From: JAKPCT01 sp029553165
GTDB lineage: Bacteria > Bacillota > UBA4882 > UBA8346
Reading direction: 5' to 3'
Length of the DNA stretch: 64,000 bases
Assembly: GCA_035359995.1 (NCBI GenBank)
Contig: DAORZT010000006.1
Span: 7,371-71,370, forward strand
A model generated the notes under the pieces. That model was given only the letters and a program-made list of their open reading frames with translations, did not search any database and was not told the origin of the DNA. Positions 41,862 through 50,157 of this stretch are shown one piece after another. Positions within the stretch are counted from its first letter, which is position 1. Each line of letters opens with the position of its first letter. Both the position numbers and the translations under genes were made by a program.

Positions 41862-42302
41862 ATGAAATTACATGAGCTTCAGCCAGCTTCAGGTGCCAAA
41901 ACTGCTCCAAAGAGAGTTGGACGTGGTATCGGATCAGGTTTAGGAAAAACATCTGCCAAGGGACATAAAGGACAAAAAGCCCGTTCAGGCGGTGGAAAAG
42001 GACCCTCTTTTGAAGGAGGTCAAACTCCGCTGCAACGCCGCTTACCAAAGCGTGGATTTACAAACCGTTTTCGTCATGAATGGGTAGAAGTTTCTCTTGA
42101 AAGTCTTAACCGATTTGCTGATGGTACTGAAGTAACACCAGAAATGTTGTTAGAAGCTAAAATTATTAAAAAGTTAGGTAATGGTGTAAAAATATTAGGT
42201 AATGGTGATTTAACCAAGAAACTTACTGTTAAAAGTAATAGTTTCAGTAAATCAGCTATTGCTAAGATTGAAAAAGTAGGCGGCAAAGCAGAGGTGATTT
42301 GA
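41862..42302 (+). CDS. rplO: 50S ribosomal protein L15
   Basis: 146 aa from the ATG after AGGGGGTGCTCTTTG. The basic glycine-rich N-terminal tail (VGRGIGSGLGKTSAKGHKGQ) penetrates 23S rRNA, and the C-terminal globular part ends KIEKVGGKAEVI. The stop is 1 nt from the secY start, so the two are tightly coupled. Confidence 0.97.
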   Translation: MKLHELQPASGAKTAPKRVGRGIGSGLGKTSAKGHKGQKARSGGGKGPSFEGGQTPLQRRLPKRGFTNRFRHEWVEVSLESLNRFADGTEVTPEMLLEAKIIKKLGNGVKILGNGDLTKKLTVKSNSFSKSAIAKIEKVGGKAEVI

Positions 42303-42303
42303 G

Positions 42304-43581
42304 TTGCTGGAAGCGATTAAAACCGCGATTAAGCTACCTGATTTACGAAAGAAGCTCATTTGGACATTGGTTCTTTTGGGCATCTTTCGCTTGGGTTCAT
42401 TAGTACCGATTCCAGGACCGTGGGATTTAAAAAGATTAGGTGATATTTTTAAAGGCAATAGTGTTTTTGGATTACTGGACATGATGGCCGGTGGTGGTTT
42501 GGCAAACATGTCAGTATTTGCAATGAGTGTTAACCCTTATATTACCGCTTCAATCATTATGCAGTTATTAACAATGGTAATTCCACAACTTGAGCAAATG
42601 GCTAAAGAAGGTGGAGAGGGTCGTAAAATTATAGCGCAATATACCAGATATGCAACTGTAGTCTTAGCTATAATCCAGGGGACCGCTTTAGCATTTGGAT
42701 TGCGTGCAGCGATGATAGCGCCTACTGTGTGGGATATTGTTTTGGCGATAATCACTTTGACTACAGGAGCCGTTCTGTTAATGTGGCTTGGGGAAGTTTT
42801 ATCTGAGCGTGGAATTGGTAATGGTATTTCAATGATCATCTTTGCAGGTATTGTCGCACGAGTATTTCCAAGTATCAAACAACTGTTTGATTTATTGCGG
42901 GGGCAAAGTGCTATTGGTCTGACTTTAGTAAGTATTATTCTGTTCATAGCTCTAATCATTGCAGTTGTTGCCGGTGTTGTTTTTGTAACCCAAGGGGAAC
43001 GGAAAATCCCTGTTCAATATGCAAAAAGAATTGTTGGGCGCAAAATGTATGGTGGAACTTCAACATACTTGCCGATCAAAGTTAATCATTCAGGAGTTAT
43101 ACCGGTAATATTTGCATCATCAATTTTAGCTTTTCCACCGACAATTGCTCAATTTCTTGAACCTGGTCATTGGCTATATAAAGCACTGAATATAGTTGCT
43201 CCGGGAAGAACTTTATATTTAATAATCTATGCCATTTTAATCTTCCTTTTCACATATTTCTATACGGCAATTACTTTTAACCCATTAGAAGTATCTGATA
43301 ATATGAAGAAATATGGTGGATTTATTCCTGGAATAAGACCAGGAAAACCGACTGCCGAATATCTAGATCGGGTTTTAACAAGAATTACATTAGCAGGTGC
43401 TTTATTTTTAACTGTTATTGCATTACTGCCATATTTAATCAACTTAGTTCCTGCATTCAAAACTTTGCAGGTACAATTTGGTGGTACCGCGGTTTTAATT
43501 GCTGTCGGTGTTGCAATTGATACAATGAAACAAATTGAAGCACAATTGTTAATGCGACAATATGAAGGTTTCTTGAAATAA
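42304..43581 (+). CDS. secY: preprotein translocase subunit SecY
   Basis: 425 aa, ten membrane helices, starting at TTG with GAGGTGATTT inside the end of rplO. It is the protein-conducting channel. LGIFRLGSLVPIPG in the first helix region, the plug-proximal LLDMMAGGGLANMSVFAM, VTQGERKIPVQYAKR in the cytoplasmic loop, and the cytoplasmic KKYGGFIPGIRPGKPT are all intact. It works with SecE encoded at 17868. Confidence 0.98.
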   Translation: MLEAIKTAIKLPDLRKKLIWTLVLLGIFRLGSLVPIPGPWDLKRLGDIFKGNSVFGLLDMMAGGGLANMSVFAMSVNPYITASIIMQLLTMVIPQLEQMAKEGGEGRKIIAQYTRYATVVLAIIQGTALAFGLRAAMIAPTVWDIVLAIITLTTGAVLLMWLGEVLSERGIGNGISMIIFAGIVARVFPSIKQLFDLLRGQSAIGLTLVSIILFIALIIAVVAGVVFVTQGERKIPVQYAKRIVGRKMYGGTSTYLPIKVNHSGVIPVIFASSILAFPPTIAQFLEPGHWLYKALNIVAPGRTLYLIIYAILIFLFTYFYTAITFNPLEVSDNMKKYGGFIPGIRPGKPTAEYLDRVLTRITLAGALFLTVIALLPYLINLVPAFKTLQVQFGGTAVLIAVGVAIDTMKQIEAQLLMRQYEGFLK

Positions 43582-43601
43582 TCTAATAAAAGGAGTCTAA
43601 T

Positions 43602-44252
43602 ATGCTTAACCTGATTTTATTAGGACCTCCTGGTGCAGGTAAAGGTACACAGGCAGAACTATTAATTGAAAAGTATAAAATACCTCATATTTCAACTGGT
43701 GATATTTTTAGAGCTGCGATCAAAGAAGGAACAAAATTAGGGCAGGAAGCAAAACGTTATCTTGATGAAGGAAAATTGGTCCCGGATGAAATTGTTGTTG
43801 GAATAGTTAAAGAACGTCTTTCATTAGATGATTGTAAAGCAGGATTTTTATTAGACGGTTTTCCAAGAACAATCCCGCAAGCTGAAGCACTAAGTTCATT
43901 CTTGGATCCTGCGGGAAGAAGTATTACTGCTGTTATTAATATTGAAGTTAATTTTGACATTCTGACGGCACGTCTAACCGGACGCAGAGTATGTCGGAAT
44001 TGTGCAGCAGTATATCACTTAGTTACCAAAAAAGAAAAGGTAGCTGGTGTCTGTGACCACTGCGGTGGAGAAATCTATCAACGGGCAGATGATACTGAAG
44101 AAACTGTCAAAAAACGTTTAGAGGTATACCAGGCCCAAACCGAACCGCTGATAAAGTATTATAGTGAAAAAGGTTTATTATTAACTTTTGATGGTGAGGC
44201 GTCTATCGCCAGTGTATTTGAGCAGATCACTACTGCCTTGGAGGCAAAATAA
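43602..44252 (+). CDS. adk: adenylate kinase (zinc-lid form)
   Basis: 216 aa. The P-loop GPPGAGKGTQ is at residues 7-16, with FLLDGFPRT and a lid domain bearing CRNC...CDHC, a four-cysteine zinc site typical of Gram-positive Adk. It interconverts AMP plus ATP and 2 ADP. It lies in the conserved secY-adk-map order, with map starting 2 nt after the stop. Confidence 0.98.
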   Translation: MLNLILLGPPGAGKGTQAELLIEKYKIPHISTGDIFRAAIKEGTKLGQEAKRYLDEGKLVPDEIVVGIVKERLSLDDCKAGFLLDGFPRTIPQAEALSSFLDPAGRSITAVINIEVNFDILTARLTGRRVCRNCAAVYHLVTKKEKVAGVCDHCGGEIYQRADDTEETVKKRLEVYQAQTEPLIKYYSEKGLLLTFDGEASIASVFEQITTALEAK

Positions 44253-44254
44253 GA

Positions 44255-45031
44255 ATGATTGTAATTAAATCTTCAGCGGAAATTGCCATAATGAGGGTTG
44301 CTGGAAGTATATTGGCAGCAGTGCTTGAAGAGATAAAAAATCTAGTTCATCCTGGTATTACAACAGGTGAACTTGATAAAAAAGCAGAAATTTTGACTAG
44401 GAAGTATAATGCTATACCAGCTTTTAAGGGTTATCATGGTTTTCCGGCTTCTTTATGTACTTCAGTAAATGATGAAGTAGTACATGGAATTCCGGGAAAC
44501 CGGATTCTTAAAAGTGGTGATATAATTGGACTGGATTTTGGTGTTATTTATAAGAATTTTTATGCTGATTCTGCAGTAACATTACCCGTGGGAGATGTAG
44601 AACCAGAAGTAGAAAGGTTACTAACTGTAACGAATGAAGCATTGTTCAAAGGAATATCAAAGGCACGGGTAGGTAATAGGCTTTATGATATTTCCCGAGC
44701 AATTCAAGAGCATGTTGAATCAAATGGTTTTTCAGTGGTAAGAGATTTTGTTGGTCATGGCATTGGCCGTCAAATGCATGAAGCGCCACAAATACCTAAC
44801 TTTGTAGGAAATGACTATAATCCACGTTTAAAGAGTGGGATGACATTAGCAATTGAGCCCATGGTAAATTGTGGCGATTATCGCGTTGACATTGATCCTT
44901 TTGACAATTGGACGGTTAGGACGATTGACCGCAAATTCTCGGCACATTTTGAACATACAGTAGCTATTACAGATGGTGAACCGGAAATACTAACAATCTT
45001 ACGGCCGGAGATTTTACCGGAGGTAAATTAG
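44255..45031 (+). CDS. map: methionine aminopeptidase, type I
   Basis: 258 aa pita-bread metallopeptidase that removes initiator methionine. Metal ligands are in GLDFGVIYKNFYADSAVT, GHGIGRQMHEAP, AIEPMVNCG and HFEHTVAIT. It has no N-terminal zinc finger or linker extension. It is co-directional and nearly contiguous with adk upstream and the KOW protein downstream. Confidence 0.97.
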   Translation: MIVIKSSAEIAIMRVAGSILAAVLEEIKNLVHPGITTGELDKKAEILTRKYNAIPAFKGYHGFPASLCTSVNDEVVHGIPGNRILKSGDIIGLDFGVIYKNFYADSAVTLPVGDVEPEVERLLTVTNEALFKGISKARVGNRLYDISRAIQEHVESNGFSVVRDFVGHGIGRQMHEAPQIPNFVGNDYNPRLKSGMTLAIEPMVNCGDYRVDIDPFDNWTVRTIDRKFSAHFEHTVAITDGEPEILTILRPEILPEVN

Positions 45032-45035
45032 TTAA

Positions 45036-45344
45036 ATGATAGTAACTGTAGATGGTTTACGACAAGGACAATTAGTACGTTCGATCGCTGGAAGAGATAA
45101 AGGACAATATTACTTAATCTGGGATTTTATTGGTGATAAGTATATCGAAGTTGTTGATGGAATCAAACATCCAGTGAATAAACCAAAAAAGAAAAATCTC
45201 AAACATGTTCGCGTTACAATGGTAGTAGCTACTCAAATAGAAGAAGCAATTTTAAAAAGTGAACGTATTACTGATTCACAAATTGCGACTGCTATTAAAG
45301 AAAGAATAAATGAACTTGAGGAAGGGGATCGGTTTCATGGGTAA
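45036..45344 (+). CDS. KOW-domain RNA-binding protein (L14e-like)
   Basis: 102 aa. The N-terminal half (about 8-60) is a KOW/L14e-type fold (LRQGQLVRSIAGRDKGQYYL, HPVNKPKKKNLKHVRV). The C-terminal part is helical. Proteins of this kind occur between map and infA in many clostridia and are presumed ribosome-associated, with no defined function. It starts 4 nt after map and overlaps infA by 8 nt, so it is translated with the operon. Confidence 0.88.
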   Translation: MIVTVDGLRQGQLVRSIAGRDKGQYYLIWDFIGDKYIEVVDGIKHPVNKPKKKNLKHVRVTMVVATQIEEAILKSERITDSQIATAIKERINELEEGDRFHG

Positions 45345-45555
45345 AGAAGATATAATCGAAGTTGAAGGAACTGTTGTTGAGCCGCTACCCAATGCGATGT
45401 TTCGGGTGGAATTAGAAAATGGTCATCGGGTTTTAGCTCATATTTCCGGGAAAATGAGAATGAATTTTATCAAAATCCTTCCCGGAGATCGTGTAACAGT
45501 TGAACTTTCAGCTTATGATTTGACCAGAGGCCGAATAGTATATCGTTTTAAATAA
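45337..45555 (+). CDS. infA: translation initiation factor IF-1
   Basis: 72 aa from the ATG after GAGGAAGGGGATCGG; the longer reading from 45310 lies in the previous gene. It is a small OB fold: VEGTVVEPLPNAMFRVELENGH and KMRMNFIKILPGDRVTVELS. It binds the 30S A site during initiation. A hairpin (ACTTACC / GGTAAGT, 45557-45578) lies between it and rpmJ. Confidence 0.97.
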   Translation: MGKEDIIEVEGTVVEPLPNAMFRVELENGHRVLAHISGKMRMNFIKILPGDRVTVELSAYDLTRGRIVYRFK

Positions 45556-45556
45556 T

Positions 45557-45578
45557 ACTTACCTGGGTTGCGGTAAGT
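45557..45578 (+). repeat. small hairpin between infA and rpmJ
   Basis: ACTTACC / GGTAAGT arms with an 8-nt loop and no T-tract after it, so it is unlikely to be a terminator. It might be a processing or pausing element in the spc-alpha message. Confidence 0.4.
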
Positions 45579-45640
45579 CTCTTCAATCAGGTTTGTAATA
45601 TATATTAAACAATTTAGCATTTGTCTAAGGAGGATTACAG

Positions 45641-45754
45641 ATGAAAGTCAGACCTTCCGTTAAACCGATTTGTGAACATTGCAAGCTCATCAAACGTAAA
45701 GGTCGGGTTATGGTTATTTGCGATAATCCGAAGCACAAACAAAAACAAGGTTAA
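45641..45754 (+). CDS. rpmJ: 50S ribosomal protein L36
   Basis: 37 aa. MKVRPSVKPICEHCKLIKRK and VICDNPKHKQKQG carry the zinc-ligand set C11, C14, C27 and H32, the zinc-containing form. TAAGGAGGATTACAG precedes the ATG. It is too short for automatic ORF lists but is at the conserved place between infA and rpsM. Confidence 0.97.
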   Translation: MKVRPSVKPICEHCKLIKRKGRVMVICDNPKHKQKQG

Positions 45755-45812
45755 TTTGGTATTAATTACTAATATTATCAAGCTATTTAGCACATAATAA
45801 GGAGGTATTCAT

Positions 45813-46184
45813 ATGGCCCGTATCGCTGGTGTTGATTTACCGCGAGAAAAAAGAGTAGAAATTGCTCTGACATATATTTATGGCTTAGGGCGTACTACAT
45901 CAAACGAGGTATTAGCTAAAACCGGAATTAATCCGGATACCCGTGTGAGAGATTTAACCGAAGAAGAGATTAATAAATTACGTGAAGTAATTGACCGTGA
46001 TTATAAAGTTGAGGGAGATCTTCGCCGTGAAGAATCACTTAACATTAAGCGGTTGATTGAAATTGGCAGTTATCGTGGCCTCCGTCACCGTCGTGGTTTA
46101 CCGGTCAGAGGACAACGGACTAAAACAAATGCCCGTACCCGCAAAGGACCAAAGAAAACCGTAGGTGCGAAAAGGAAGAAATAA
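45813..46184 (+). CDS. rpsM: 30S ribosomal protein S13
   Basis: 123 aa. ARIAGVDLPREKRVEIALTY, IYGLGRTTSNEVL and the basic C-terminal tail after RGLPVRGQRTKTNARTRKG are diagnostic. It contacts the 50S subunit and P-site tRNA. AAGGAGGTATTCAT precedes the ATG. rpsK follows 19 nt after the stop. Confidence 0.98.
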   Translation: MARIAGVDLPREKRVEIALTYIYGLGRTTSNEVLAKTGINPDTRVRDLTEEEINKLREVIDRDYKVEGDLRREESLNIKRLIEIGSYRGLRHRRGLPVRGQRTKTNARTRKGPKKTVGAKRKK

Positions 46185-46203
46185 GAAGGAGGTTTATTAA
46201 GAT

Positions 46204-46605
46204 ATGTCGAAAGTTGCTGCAAAACGTGGTGCTCGTACCCGTAAAAAAGAACGTAAACATATTGATAGTGGTGTAGCTCACATCCACTCAACATTTAACA
46301 ATACAATTGTAACCATCTCTGATCCGAATGGAAATGTTATTTCCTGGGCCAGTGCCGGACATATGGGTTTTAAAGGTTCACGTAAAAATACTCCATATGC
46401 TGCGGGTATGGCTGCTGAAGAAGCTGCAAGGTTGGCAATGGAACATGGAATGAAAAATGTTGAAGTTTTAGTAAAAGGACCTGGCGCAGGTCGTGAAGCT
46501 GCAATTCGTTCATTACAGGCTGCTGGCTTGTTTGTTAATATGATTAAGGATGTTACCCCAATTCCGCATAATGGGTGCCGTCCGCCAAAACGTCGTCGAG
46601 TTTAA
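46204..46605 (+). CDS. rpsK: 30S ribosomal protein S11
   Basis: 133 aa. GVAHIHSTFNNTIVTISD, SAGHMGFKGSRKNTPYAAG and the C-terminal PIPHNGCRPPKRRRV are typical. It is located on the 30S platform, near the Shine-Dalgarno helix. GAAGGAGGTTTATTAAGAT precedes the ATG. Confidence 0.98.
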   Translation: MSKVAAKRGARTRKKERKHIDSGVAHIHSTFNNTIVTISDPNGNVISWASAGHMGFKGSRKNTPYAAGMAAEEAARLAMEHGMKNVEVLVKGPGAGREAAIRSLQAAGLFVNMIKDVTPIPHNGCRPPKRRRV

Positions 46606-46624
46606 ATAGGAGGTGTTAGGTGCT

Positions 46625-47251
46625 TTGGCACGATATACAGGAGCTGTTTGTAAATTATGCCGTCGTGAAGGCGAAAAGCTTTATTTAAAAGGTGAGCGTT
46701 GTTACACTGGAAAATGCAGTATTGGAAGAAGAGCATATGCTCCAGGACAACATGGTCAAGCCCGTAAGAAACTTTCCGAGTACGGAATTCAGTTACGGGA
46801 AAAACAAAAATTACGTCGAATTTATGGTGTGCTTGAGCGGCAGTTTGAAGGATATTTCTTAATTGCAGAACGTAAAAAGGGCATTACCGGTGAGAATTTG
46901 TTACAAGTTTTAGAAAGTCGTTTAGATAATATTATTTATCGGATTGGCTTAGGAGTTTCCAGAAAAGAAGCTCGTCAATTAGTAAGACATGGTCATTTCA
47001 CCGTCAATGGTAGGAAGGTTAATATCCCGTCATACTTGGTAAAACCAGGGGATGTTGTTGCTGTAAAAGAGAGTAGCTTATCTTCAGATAAGATCAAGCA
47101 AAATCTGGAGTTTGCAGCAGGGCATAATATTCCTGAATGGATCGAATATGATCCAAATAACCATGTTGCTAAAATTAAAGCTTTACCAAGACGTGAACAA
47201 TTAGATATTCCAGTACAAGAACACTTAATTGTTGAATTGTACTCACGTTAA
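46625..47251 (+). CDS. rpsD: 30S ribosomal protein S4 (zinc-type)
   Basis: 208 aa from a TTG giving (M)ARYTGAVCKLCRREG, the usual S4 N-terminus; a longer reading from 46613 starts inside the ribosome site. The N-terminal cysteines (CKLC, then C and C about 18 and 23 residues on) form the zinc site. An S4 RNA-binding domain is at about 97-160 (SRLDNIIYRIGLGVSRKEARQ). It is a primary 16S rRNA binder. Confidence 0.96.
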   Translation: MARYTGAVCKLCRREGEKLYLKGERCYTGKCSIGRRAYAPGQHGQARKKLSEYGIQLREKQKLRRIYGVLERQFEGYFLIAERKKGITGENLLQVLESRLDNIIYRIGLGVSRKEARQLVRHGHFTVNGRKVNIPSYLVKPGDVVAVKESSLSSDKIKQNLEFAAGHNIPEWIEYDPNNHVAKIKALPRREQLDIPVQEHLIVELYSR

Positions 47252-47305
47252 GAAATTTAGATTAAGAGATTATAGGTTCGCAAATGCGAGAAGGAGGGTT
47301 ATGGT

Positions 47306-48253
47306 TTGATCGAGATCGAAAAGCCCAAAATTACCCTAGGTGAAACGAATGATCCTGAACGCTATGGCGTTTTCGTCATTGAGCCATTGGAAAGGGGATA
47401 TGGAACAACACTGGGCAACTCGCTCCGTCGGATCCTCCTCTCATCCTTACCGGGATATGCAGTTACATCTGTCAAGATTAACGGTGTACTCCATGAGTTT
47501 TCTACGATTCCGGGGGTTGTTGAGGATACAACTGATATAATCCTAAACTTAAAAAAGTTATTGGTTAATGTTCATGGTGATTGTCCAAAAAAGGTTCATC
47601 TGAATATTAAGGGTTCCAAGCGGGTCACAGCTTCTGATATAATTGCAAGTAGTGAGGTTGAGATTTTAAATCCTGATCTCTATATTGCTACGGTATCTGA
47701 AGGAGGATCGTTGGAAGCTGAGATAACCCTTGATCGGGGAAGAGGATATCTTTCAGCAGAGCGCAATAAAAACCAGGAAAATATTATTGGTGTTATTGCA
47801 ATGGATGCTCAATTTTCGCCAGTCCAAAAAGTAAACTATGTTGTTGAACATACTCGTGTCGGTCAAATTACCGATTATGATAAACTTAATTTAGAAGTAT
47901 GGACTGATGGAAGTATCAGCCCTGTGGAAGCGGTCTCTTTGGCAGCGAAGATTATGTCAGAACACTTAAATTTATTTGTAAATTTAAGTCAAACTGCTGG
48001 CAAAACCGAGATTATGGTTGAAAAAGAAGAAGAGTCTAAGGACAAAATCCTGGAAATGACTATCGAGGAATTGGATTTATCAGTCCGTTCTTATAACTGT
48101 TTGAAACGGGCGGGTATTAATACTGTTGAAGAATTAACTCGTAAGACGGAAGAAGATATGATGAAGGTTCGCAACCTGGGACGCAAGTCACTGGAAGAGG
48201 TCGAACAAAAAATGCATAGCCTTGGGCTTAGTTTACGTAAATCGGAAGAATAG
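47306..48253 (+). CDS. rpoA: RNA polymerase subunit alpha
   Basis: 315 aa, starting at TTG after GAAGGAGGG. The N-terminal domain (LERGYGTTLGNSLRRILLSSLPG) dimerises and assembles beta/beta'. The C-terminal domain (about 250-310) has the UP-element-binding LDLSVRSYNCLKRAGINTVEEL and VRNLGRKSLEEV. It follows rpsD and precedes rplQ, the standard alpha operon. Confidence 0.98.
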   Translation: MIEIEKPKITLGETNDPERYGVFVIEPLERGYGTTLGNSLRRILLSSLPGYAVTSVKINGVLHEFSTIPGVVEDTTDIILNLKKLLVNVHGDCPKKVHLNIKGSKRVTASDIIASSEVEILNPDLYIATVSEGGSLEAEITLDRGRGYLSAERNKNQENIIGVIAMDAQFSPVQKVNYVVEHTRVGQITDYDKLNLEVWTDGSISPVEAVSLAAKIMSEHLNLFVNLSQTAGKTEIMVEKEEESKDKILEMTIEELDLSVRSYNCLKRAGINTVEELTRKTEEDMMKVRNLGRKSLEEVEQKMHSLGLSLRKSEE

Positions 48254-48287
48254 GCTCAAATGGGCTTAACTTGTAAGGAGGATAAAA

Positions 48288-48626
48288 ATGCTGAAGCGTA
48301 AATTAGGGCGTCAGTCTGCTCACCGTAAAGCATTATTTCGCAATTTAGTTACTGCTTTATTTAAATATGGCAAGATTGAAACAACTGAGATTAAGGCGAA
48401 AGAAGCGCGCTCTTTGGCTGAAAAGCTAATTACATTAGCAAAAAAAGGTGACCTTCATTCCCGACGTCTGGCTGCTGAAGTGATTACTGAGCCAGCAGTG
48501 TTACAAAAATTATTTGATGAAGTGGCACCACGTTATCAAGAGCGAAATGGCGGGTATACAAGAATTCTTAAACTTGGGCCAAGACGCGGAGATGCAGCAC
48601 CATTGGTAATTTTGGAGCTTATTTAA
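48288..48626 (+). CDS. rplQ: 50S ribosomal protein L17
   Basis: 112 aa short L17. KLGRQSAHRKALFRNLVTALFKYGKIETT and GGYTRILKLGPRRGDAAPLVILEL are diagnostic. TAAGGAGGATAAAA precedes the ATG. ecfA1 begins 4 nt after the stop, so the ribosomal transcript probably continues into the ECF transporter genes. Confidence 0.98.
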   Translation: MLKRKLGRQSAHRKALFRNLVTALFKYGKIETTEIKAKEARSLAEKLITLAKKGDLHSRRLAAEVITEPAVLQKLFDEVAPRYQERNGGYTRILKLGPRRGDAAPLVILELI

Positions 48627-48630
48627 GAAG

Positions 48631-49401
48631 ATGAAGGTTTTAGAATTTAAAGGGGTCAGCTTTGGTTATTCAGGGCGGACCCCAATCATTTTTGATCTCA
48701 ATTGGACGATCCATAAAGGTGACCGATTGTTGATTTTAGGACCGAATGGTAGTGGTAAAAGTACCTTAGCATTGTTACTCGCAGGAATAATCAAACCAAC
48801 TACCGGAGAAATAGTGGACCCGGGTAATCTATTAGTAAATTCTAAAGTGGGTATTGTTTTTCAAAATAGTAGGGTTCAGATGATCGGATCAACAGTTGAA
48901 GAGGACTTAGCCTTAAGTCTTTCGTTTCATAACACACCTTCAGTCCAAATCCGAAATAAAGTTGAATATTATCTAAAAGTATTTGACCTTGAGACAAAAC
49001 GTGACTGCAATGTTAAGCAGTTATCAAGCAGTGAATTAAAACGCTTGGCCTTTGCTTCCGCATTAATAACCACACCTGATTTACTCATTATCGATGAACC
49101 TTTAGCAATGTTGGACCAACATGCTAAAAGACTGATCTTAGATTTTCTCGCCAATTCGATTCACACCCCAATGACTGTAATCTGGTTTGACCATGATATT
49201 CGAAAAGTTAGATATACTGACCGATGGCTATTACTTAATAATGGTAAATTAGAGAGTGTTTCATTACCGGATTTAAATTCCCGTGAACTCCTGTTAGCAA
49301 ATGATTTAGAACCGTCTCCACTTCAAAATTTAGAATGGAAGGTACCTGATCTGATAAGTAATGCAATTTATGGTCCGGAGGAGATCATTATAAAGAAATG
49401 A
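48631..49401 (+). CDS. ecfA1: ECF transporter ATPase A1 with degenerate signature motif
   Basis: 256 aa ABC ATPase of the shared group II ECF energising module for vitamin and cofactor uptake. Walker A GPNGSGKS is at 37-44, the Q-loop Q at 78, Walker B LLIIDEP at 151-157 with its glutamate, and the H-loop H188 is present. The ABC signature reads LSSSE (131-135) instead of LSGGQ. No separate ribosome site beyond AAGAAG is seen; it is coupled to rplQ. Its stop overlaps the ecfA2 start by 4 nt. Confidence 0.93.
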   Translation: MKVLEFKGVSFGYSGRTPIIFDLNWTIHKGDRLLILGPNGSGKSTLALLLAGIIKPTTGEIVDPGNLLVNSKVGIVFQNSRVQMIGSTVEEDLALSLSFHNTPSVQIRNKVEYYLKVFDLETKRDCNVKQLSSSELKRLAFASALITTPDLLIIDEPLAMLDQHAKRLILDFLANSIHTPMTVIWFDHDIRKVRYTDRWLLLNNGKLESVSLPDLNSRELLLANDLEPSPLQNLEWKVPDLISNAIYGPEEIIIKK

Positions 49402-50156
49402 TCAAAGTAAAATCTTTAAATTATAGTTATGGAAATGTTAATATCTTAAATGACATTTCTTTCACAATTAATGAATCTGAAGTTGTAGGTGTTATTGGGC
49501 CGGGTGGTTCCGGGAAAAGTACCTTGTTAAGGTGTTTGGCGAATCTGTTAAAACCGGAATCAGGCAGTGTACAAAATGAATTTATCCTAAATAATAGTTT
49601 TTGTGATAAAATAAGTTTAGTTATTCAAGAACCAGAACAACAATTTTTCTTGGATAATGTTTACGATGAAGTTGGATTTGCTTTAAAGGGTTTGGTCTCT
49701 GATGAGGAACTTGAAAAAAAAGTGCTTGAGAGCCTTCGTTTTGTTGGTTTTGAAGGAGAAATTAACCAATCGCCGTTCCGATTAAGTGGCGGTCAGCAAC
49801 GAAGGGTTGCCTTAGCAAGTATTTTGGTGATGAATCCGGGGATTTTATTATTGGATGAACCAACAGTTGGGCTTGATGCATCCGGTCTGATGATCTTAAG
49901 AAGACTGGCTAAACATTATAAACAGCAAGGCGGTATAATGATAATTGCCAGTTATGATCTTGATTTTCTCTATTCGGTAGTTGATCGTTTTTTACTGTTT
50001 TCAGATGGAAAGTTAATCGCCGATTTTAAGACAGAAGAGTTTAACCGATATCAAAATATCTTAATGGAAATGGGGCTGGAAATCCCAGAATTAGTTAAAA
50101 TCACTGCTCGTGATATCCCTCAATCCATTTTATTAAAAATCAGAGATATTGAATAA
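49398..50156 (+). CDS. ecfA2: ECF transporter ATPase A2, H-loop histidine replaced by tyrosine
   Basis: 252 aa. Walker A GPGGSGKS is at 34-41, Q-loop QEPEQQ near 77-82 (typical of EcfA), signature LSGGQ at 129-133, and Walker B ILLLDEP near 149-155. The switch segment reads ASYDLDF with Y186 where ABC ATPases have histidine. It pairs with EcfA1 and EcfT. The ATGA overlap with ecfA1 and the near-overlap with ecfT imply coupled translation and equal stoichiometry. Confidence 0.94.
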   Translation: MIKVKSLNYSYGNVNILNDISFTINESEVVGVIGPGGSGKSTLLRCLANLLKPESGSVQNEFILNNSFCDKISLVIQEPEQQFFLDNVYDEVGFALKGLVSDEELEKKVLESLRFVGFEGEINQSPFRLSGGQQRRVALASILVMNPGILLLDEPTVGLDASGLMILRRLAKHYKQQGGIMIIASYDLDFLYSVVDRFLLFSDGKLIADFKTEEFNRYQNILMEMGLEIPELVKITARDIPQSILLKIRDIE

Positions 50157-50157
50157 C

